Shown here: in pieces, positions 58,683 to 64,000 of the stretch
Position numbering within the stretch: position 1 is the first letter of the stretch
Layout of the letters: every line of letters starts with the position of its first letter
Translations under genes and position numbers: made by a program
Assembly: GCA_001599935.1 (NCBI GenBank)
Contig: BCIJ01000017.1
Location: 379,798-443,797 of the forward strand
From: Holtermannia corniformis
Lineage: Eukaryota; Basidiomycota; Tremellomycetes; Holtermanniales
Direction: 5' to 3'
Length of the DNA stretch: 64,000 nucleotides
Notes under the pieces: generated by a model
What the model saw: only the letters and a program-made list of their open reading frames with translations
Database searches by the model: none
What the model was told of the DNA's origin: nothing

Positions 58683-60972
58683 CTACCGTCTCGGGCCGTA
58701 CACCCAAGTCGACAAAAGCTGAGTGATGGGCGGCCCGGCGTCCGGCAACGCGCACGAGTAATCAAAGCGCGCGCTGTGGACGATGAAGATTGCACGGTAG
58801 TGTAGGTAGATTGCGCACACGATGGCAATGTGCCATATCTGTACAGGCGGTCAGCACTCGATCACTCGATCACGCGCAGACGGACCTGGTGGCTCGCGCC
58901 AAAGTAGTCGAATCGGCCTGGCCAGACGACCTCTGGGAAATGGAACGCGTAGAACAAGAGTCCAAGCACGTAGGTGAGGCCGCCGAGCGCAAAGGGGGCT
59001 GAACGGCACCAAAGGCGTTAGTACGTCAGTCCAGCCGGGCCGATCTGGGACTAACAGACAAAGTGCTTCGCCTCGCCGTAGCCATGCCGGAAGATGAGGT
59101 GGAAGAGGGGGGCGATCATTGCGGCGCAAAGGGCGAGGAAGAAGAGGATCCGCCAGTTCTGAGATGGCGTCAGGATCCGAAGCAGATGACGCGGAGCGGA
59201 CGGACGGACCTTGTTTTCTCGCCGATTGAACCAGGCTTGGAACGGGAGGATACTGCCGGCGGCACCGCAGCTGATGTTGGTGATGGTGTAGAACAGGAGG
59301 GGTCTCGGTGAGCAGTAGAATGCATTGTAGACCACGGCTTCGAACGAGGCGGCGATGAGCCCTGGCTTGTCAGCGCGAGCCATGTCATCGCGGTGGCTTA
59401 CATGAGATACCGATGTCTATGCAATGTCAGCAGCCTGACCACTTGGAATCAGACGGACTCACAGTCGACACAAGCACCCCACTCGAACCACTTACGAGCC
59501 GCACACCCGCTCAGCACATGCCAGCCGGCCGACGAGATGAGACACGAGGCAGCCGCCAGCAGATATGACAGCAAAAAGACCGTGTCGAGGACATGAGCCT
59601 CGGGCAAGGGCGATTGATGGATGATGAGCTGTACGGCGGGTCAGCACGCCCGGTGCAGATATGGTACACTGACTGGGATGCCGATTGTCAAGAGCAATAT
59701 GGTGGGAAATAGATGGGTGTGGATGTTGACTGGGGAGCGTGAGTGCAGGGACAAGGCAGCGAAGCGATACCGACGCGTCTCGTTGTGCCATGCCGTGATG
59801 GAGCGCATGAGTGGGATAGGCCCCGTTTTGGCGTGAAGCGGGATGAAGCGACTAGCGCGGATCAGCCTCACATGTCCATCGCGGGACCAAGCCACTCACT
59901 AGCCTGTCACGATATGCTCGTTGTTCTGGAACCAAACTGGCAGATCTTGAAACTCGATCAAGCGCTTGCCCTGTTCGCTCCGGCGCAAGCTCTCGGCCAC
60001 CGTCGGGCCAGGTAATAGATCCTCCGGGACCGTGAGCTTTGTGAGCTTTGTATCCGTCTTTTGCGGATACAGCGCAATGTCTGGACTCGGTGACGGCGAT
60101 CCCGACGGTGTGAAGGGTGACTTTTCAACCGTGTGCGATACGCTCCGATCGAGCATTGGCAGATTGTAGCGCGGGTCAGCACCGTGGCCTAGCGACCCTA
60201 GCGAACGTGAGCGCTTTGTCCTCTGCCGTCGCGCAACAGCGGCCGGCGTTCGATTCGGGAACAGGTATTCCGGTTCGTCCTCTTCGCCCGTTGCGATTGC
60301 ACCAAAGTAATCTTGCTTGTGGTGCGCGGTCGAAAAGTCGGATGGTAGATCACCATCGTTGTCTTGCTCTTCCCAGCCGAGCCGTTCCCAGCCTGCCCAG
60401 TCTTCTGAAGGGAGGAGGGTATGGACGAGGCGGATCACGCTGGCGCGCGCGCTCTCGACGGCTTCGCTAGGCGCTTGGGCTTGCGGCATGGTGGATGTAG
60501 CGGGCAGACCGCCGAGGTGAAAGTCGAGCACGGCGAGGCGACTGGGAAGGCTATCGAGGATGGCGGGTCGGGTGAGCGATGGGAAGGGTAGTGCGGGTAA
60601 AGAGGCCATGACGTCTTCGCGCAGGGACGCGAGGTGGTTCAACACGTAGTCTGCATTGTACGTTGGTGCGGATTCGGACAAGCGCCGGCGGAGACGGTTG
60701 CGTAGAGACGACGTCGTTGACGGTCCGGCTTGGTTGAGTGCGGGTGGGGTCTGCGGGTGACCTAGGCGTTCACGCACGGCACCTTCGACTTCACCCAAGT
60801 AGCCTAGCAGGGCAGCTCGTAGACCGCCCAGCGAGACGTGAGGGAGCGAGCCATAGTCGAGATATGGCAGCGGTGCTCTTGGACCCGCAGGTGCAGAGAG
60901 CGGAGGGATGCGAGGGGGATGAGACTCTGTCGTGGGCGAGCTCGCCGGTGGTGAAGCTGTAAAGTCGGGCAT
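58683..60972 (-). CDS. PAQR/adiponectin-receptor-like membrane protein (IZH/hemolysin III family)
   Basis: The long N-terminal cytosolic region (about 350 residues, start MPDFTASPPASSPTTESHPP) ends with EFQDLPVWFQNNEHIVTGYR, the family entry motif. Joined exons then give PVNIHTHLFPTILLLTIGIP, SAGWHVLSGCAARKWFEWGA, CVDYIGISWLIAASFEAVVY, FFLALCAAMIAPLFHLIFRH and PFALGGLTYVLGLLFYAFHF. The last parts are PEVVWPGRFDYFGASHQIWH and IAIVCAIYLHY. The D and H residues in the VDYIG and SHQIWH segments match the PAQR metal site. Fungal members (Izh) affect zinc and sterol responses and have ceramidase-like folds. The long N-terminus resembles Izh3-type proteins. Confidence 0.85.
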
Positions 60973-61351
60973 CCTGCGTAGCTATGAATCTCACTGCACC
61001 CTTGCGAGGGATGACAGCTGCGAGGGATGGCCGCTGTACGAGGATGAGCGGTTGCCTGTCAGGATGCAAAAGACCCACATTCTTGACAGTGTTCGACTGA
61101 CAAACTGAGCGCCGGTGGCCGCCGTCTCGTCGACTCGGACACCTTTCACCACGGCCGATCACGCTGATCGTCTCCAGTGTTCTCTCCTATGATCGTCTCG
61201 CAGTCTGTGAGATGCCAGTAAGGATGGATGGTTGATCGCAGCAACGGGCGAGGAGATATACACGTGCAGCAGCAGCCCTGTTCCGTTCAAACAGTTGCAT
61301 CTCCCTGCTCGCTGAGCTGCTCTCTTGATCAGCACTGCTCGCCCGCCTAGA
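60973..61351. promoter_or_regulatory. Divergent promoter PAQR / ELP4
   Basis: A 379-bp spacer between opposite ATGs. No conserved coding frame and no recognised control motif. Confidence 0.4.
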
Positions 61352-62852
61352 ATGTCCTCGTTCAAGCGCCGAACGCCATCGACCGTCGCTCCTCCCCCTC
61401 CCGGCACCCACCTGTCCACCTCGACCCCTACGTTCCCGCTCGTCGCTACGGGCATTCCCTCTGTCGACGACGTCCTCGGCGGTGGTTTGCCCCTCGGTTC
61501 TGTTCTGCTAGCACTCGCTCCGGACGCTCATAGCGCCTGGTCCACGCTCGTTGAGCGGTACTGGATCGCCCAGGGGTTGGTCGTGGGTCAGAAGAGTCTG
61601 GTGGTGGGAGATGCCGGGGCTGGCAGGGAGCTGGTCAAAGGGTGTATGTGGGTTGATGAGCGAGAAGGGGTAGAAACAGGGACCGGGACCGAGCCAGAGA
61701 GTGAAGGCGAGGGACTGGACGAGGTGACGGGGCGGACAAAGATTGCTTGGCGGTACGACAAGATGAAAAAGTATCGAACGACTGTTGTTGGTGGGTGGTG
61801 GTTGATCGAGGTGGATCAGAGCTGATCTGGGATGCAGGCTCATCGCCCTTGACATTGACGCAAAGGATCCCCTCGCCACTACTCGACCATCTCCACGACA
61901 CGAGCCAAGTCTCGTACGTCGACATCACCGAGCGCTCGTCATCGCAAGCTCCCTCGCACCCTTCTGCCGACGCATTCCAAGCGTCCATCAGCGCCATCCA
62001 AACCGAACTGGCCTCATCCCGCTCGACCGCCGTGACCCGGGTGTCGGTCCACTCGCTCGGATCGGTCGATTGGTCGACCGACCCGTCCGGCGCAGTCTCA
62101 TCAACCCAGATCCATCGCTACCTGCATTCCCTCAAGCTACTCGTCCGGCCCAAGCCTACCGTCGCGCTCGTGACGCTGCCATGGTATCTGTGCAAGACGC
62201 CTCCAAAAGACTGGCAGGACACCCAACAGGCGTGGATCAAGTCTTTGGCCAGGGCTGTAGATGGCTGTATCGAGCTCCAGGGGTTTGCCGGTCCGTTTCG
62301 GCTCTTGTTCTTTTTCTCAACAGGCTGACTGACACGTCAGACGACCCAACGCTCGCACCAATGTTTCCGCACTCGCACGGGCTCTTTACGCTCCACTCGT
62401 TTCCGAGCAGAGGCGCTCTCCTGCCCGCCTCTCTCAAGTCTTCAAGCCTACTTGGCGTCTGCGACGGCGCAGGCGAGAACAACCTGGCGTTCAAGCTGAA
62501 GCGCAAGCGGTTGGTGATTGAGACGCTGCATCTCGGAGTCGAGGGTGGCGTTGGGGAGCGCAGGACCGAGCCGGTTACCGAGACGGGCGTTGGGACGCGA
62601 GCGACACGTGTGGCGCAGGAGCAGCAGTCACACGCCGTCCACGAAGGTGTCGAGCCGGCCGCGGGACCTGCACCTACACCCAAAAGTGGGATTGCGCAAC
62701 CTGAATCAGCCGACCAACCGATCAAGCCGAAAAAGGTGCGAGCTAAAGTCAGGTTTGGCGAGGAGAGTGTCGCGCCTGTGCATGAGCATGCTCACGGTGA
62801 CGAGCAGCGGGGCAAGGTGAGGCATGATCGGATGGACCTGTACGAGTTTTAG
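61352..62852 (+). CDS. ELP4: Elongator complex protein 4
   Basis: ELP4 is a RecA-fold subunit of the Elp4-6 ring of Elongator, needed for wobble-uridine modification of tRNAs. It starts MSSFKRRTPSTVAPPPPGTH, followed by LVATGIPSVDDVLGGGLPLG (start of the RecA-like fold), SLVVGDAGAG and KIAWRYDKMKKYRTTVVG, a family hallmark. An intron at about 61793 joins to SSPLTLTQRIPSPLLDHL. Later come LLVRPKPTVALVTLPWYLCK and, after another intron, DPTLAPMFPHSHGLFTLHS and FKLKRKRLVIETLHLGVEGG. The C-terminus KPKKVRAKVRFG...MDLYEF is basic then acidic. Like other ELP4 proteins it lacks a classic Walker A. Confidence 0.88.
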
Positions 62853-63100
62853 CATTGCATGTAGCATATCAAGGTGGCGGGACTGTACAGCGCTTGGACA
62901 CGGCGACAGAGTGAGCACTCGCTGCTGCATCCTGCTTGCCTAGGCTGCTCACTCTGGTGTGCTCGTGTTATCCGATCCATAGTAAGCATAGTAATGACCG
63001 ATCACGTGACCGCGTTCACTTCACTCGGTCGATTTCCAACATCCTCGTCGCTGCCAATCCGGAACGCGCAATCTCACCTCGACCGCGTTCAACAACCAAC
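62853..63100. promoter_or_regulatory. Intergenic, promoter of lipoyl synthase
   Basis: A 248-bp gap between two plus-strand genes. A short frame in phase with the next gene starts at an upstream ATG (62994) but lacks mitochondrial-presequence character, so the ATG at 63101 is preferred. Confidence 0.4.
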
Positions 63101-64000
63101 ATGCTCACTCGATCCCTCGCATACTCTCACTCTCCAAGCACGGTACGCCGTCGCCGTCACTCGCGATCGCGCGCTGACACCCCAGTTTGTCCGCGCACTC
63201 GCCACCGCGGCCTCGATCCCAGCCGCTAGTTCGAGTACGAGCACCGGCCATGTCAGGGAGAAAGCGAGGGCGAGGCTAGATGATGGATTGAGCTTTGACG
63301 ATTTCGTCTCGGGTGCCGAGCTGCCGCCGAAGGAATCCAGGGTCACATTGGGCAACACCAAGCAGTGCGTCTTTGCCGAGCTCGCAGCAGACTGACAGTT
63401 GCGCAGACCACGGCTTCCAGCGCATCTTAAACACCCGATCCCGACGGGCGCATCGTACGCCGCGATCAAGCGCGACCTTCGCGGTCTCGGCCTGCACACG
63501 GTCTGCGAGGAAGCAAAGTGTCCTAACATTGGCGATTGCTGGGGTGGCGACAAGGGCAAGGCGACGGCCACGATCATGCTCATGGGCGATCAGTGTACCA
63601 GAGGCTGTCGGTTCTGTAGCGTAAAGACCTCAAAGGCGCCCCCGCCGCTCGATGTGCACGAACCCGAGAATACGGCGGAAGCGATCAGGAGGTGGGGGTT
63701 GGGCTACATCGTGTTGACCAGTGTCGATCGTGATGGTTTGTATCAACCGAGAGAGCGCTGTTCAGTCGCTGATACAGCGCAGACTTGGCCGATGGCGGCG
63801 CTGCACACATTGCCGAGACGATCCGCAAGATCAAACAAAAGTCAGTCGGTCACGTCCCACCCACCAACGCTAACGCCCACTCGCAGAGCACCCAACATCC
63901 TAGTCGAAGCCCTCACACCCGATTTTTCCGGCCATGCAGACCAAGTGCGCACCGTCGCCACTTCGGGCCTCGACGTGTTTGCACACAACGTCGAGACCGT
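63101..64000 (+). CDS. LIP5: Lipoyl synthase, mitochondrial (5' part)
   Basis: A radical SAM enzyme that inserts sulfur into octanoyl groups to make lipoyl cofactor for mitochondrial dehydrogenases. Exon 1 (63101-63142) [14 protein letters not shown] plus exon 2 [16 protein letters not shown] form a mitochondrial presequence: basic, Ser/Ala-rich and without acids. Then [20 protein letters not shown], the lipoyl synthase auxiliary-cluster stretch [13 protein letters not shown] and the radical SAM motif [14 protein letters not shown] (C-x3-C-x2-C). Beyond that, [20 protein letters not shown] and [20 protein letters not shown] continue. The gene runs off the window in the middle of the TIM barrel ([10 protein letters not shown]). 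Introns were read near 63143, 63371, 63735 and 63841. Confidence 0.93.

Noticed and set aside
1..64000. CRISPR arrays, bacterial operons, rRNA genes
   Set aside because: No regularly spaced repeats with unique spacers, no Shine-Dalgarno-linked operons and no rRNA-like stretch; the gene structure is clearly eukaryotic.

Overview
This window is nuclear DNA of a fungus, most likely a basidiomycete. The evidence is dense, gene-rich DNA with almost every gene interrupted by many small introns of about 44-55 nt. These run GT...AG with a CTGAC/CTAAC-like branch site just before the acceptor. The gene set is eukaryotic and fungal: VPS1, SEC53, COG6, PRP3, APC5, ELP4, RAP1, a Zn2Cys6 factor and a Ras protein with a CAAX box. 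I cannot name the genus. One undetermined base (n) lies at 24483. Gene models were built by joining reading frames at splice sites, so internal exon borders are inferences. The frames and conserved motifs were read directly.

Layout. 1-1660: a small secreted protein of unknown function, preceded by the isolated second exon of a paralogue. 2046-8018: a vacuolar-type zinc transporter (minus) diverges from phosphomannomutase SEC53 (plus), whose first intron is about 2.85 kb, roughly 60 times the local norm. 8088-15990: COG6 (minus), a RAP1-like telomere protein (plus) and an acetyl-CoA transporter (plus). 16709-23133: an APSES-type transcription factor and a multi-CCCH zinc finger protein. 23275-27586: a BTB/POZ protein and VPS1 dynamin, both minus.

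28250-40268 is the most unusual region: four RecQ-family helicase paralogues in tandem, all on the minus strand. Three keep the helicase motifs. The third from the left (35104-37088) keeps frame, splice sites and fold-defining segments but has lost Walker A, DEAH and motif III residues, so it looks like a pseudo-helicase. Its 3' end is partly duplicated in a 120-bp tandem repeat.

40363-64000 returns to single-copy genes: a T5orf172 (GIY-YIG-like) protein, PRP3, a dihydroxyacetone-synthase-like transketolase, UBC6, MRP10, APC5, a TGL2-like lipase, a Zn2Cys6 factor, a Ras GTPase, a PAQR/Izh receptor, ELP4 and the 5' part of lipoyl synthase. Most neighbours are unrelated housekeeping genes packed tail-to-tail (50-100 bp) or head-to-head across short shared promoters. 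The RecQ array is the only obvious functional cluster. No rRNA, tRNA, CRISPR array or intact transposon was found.
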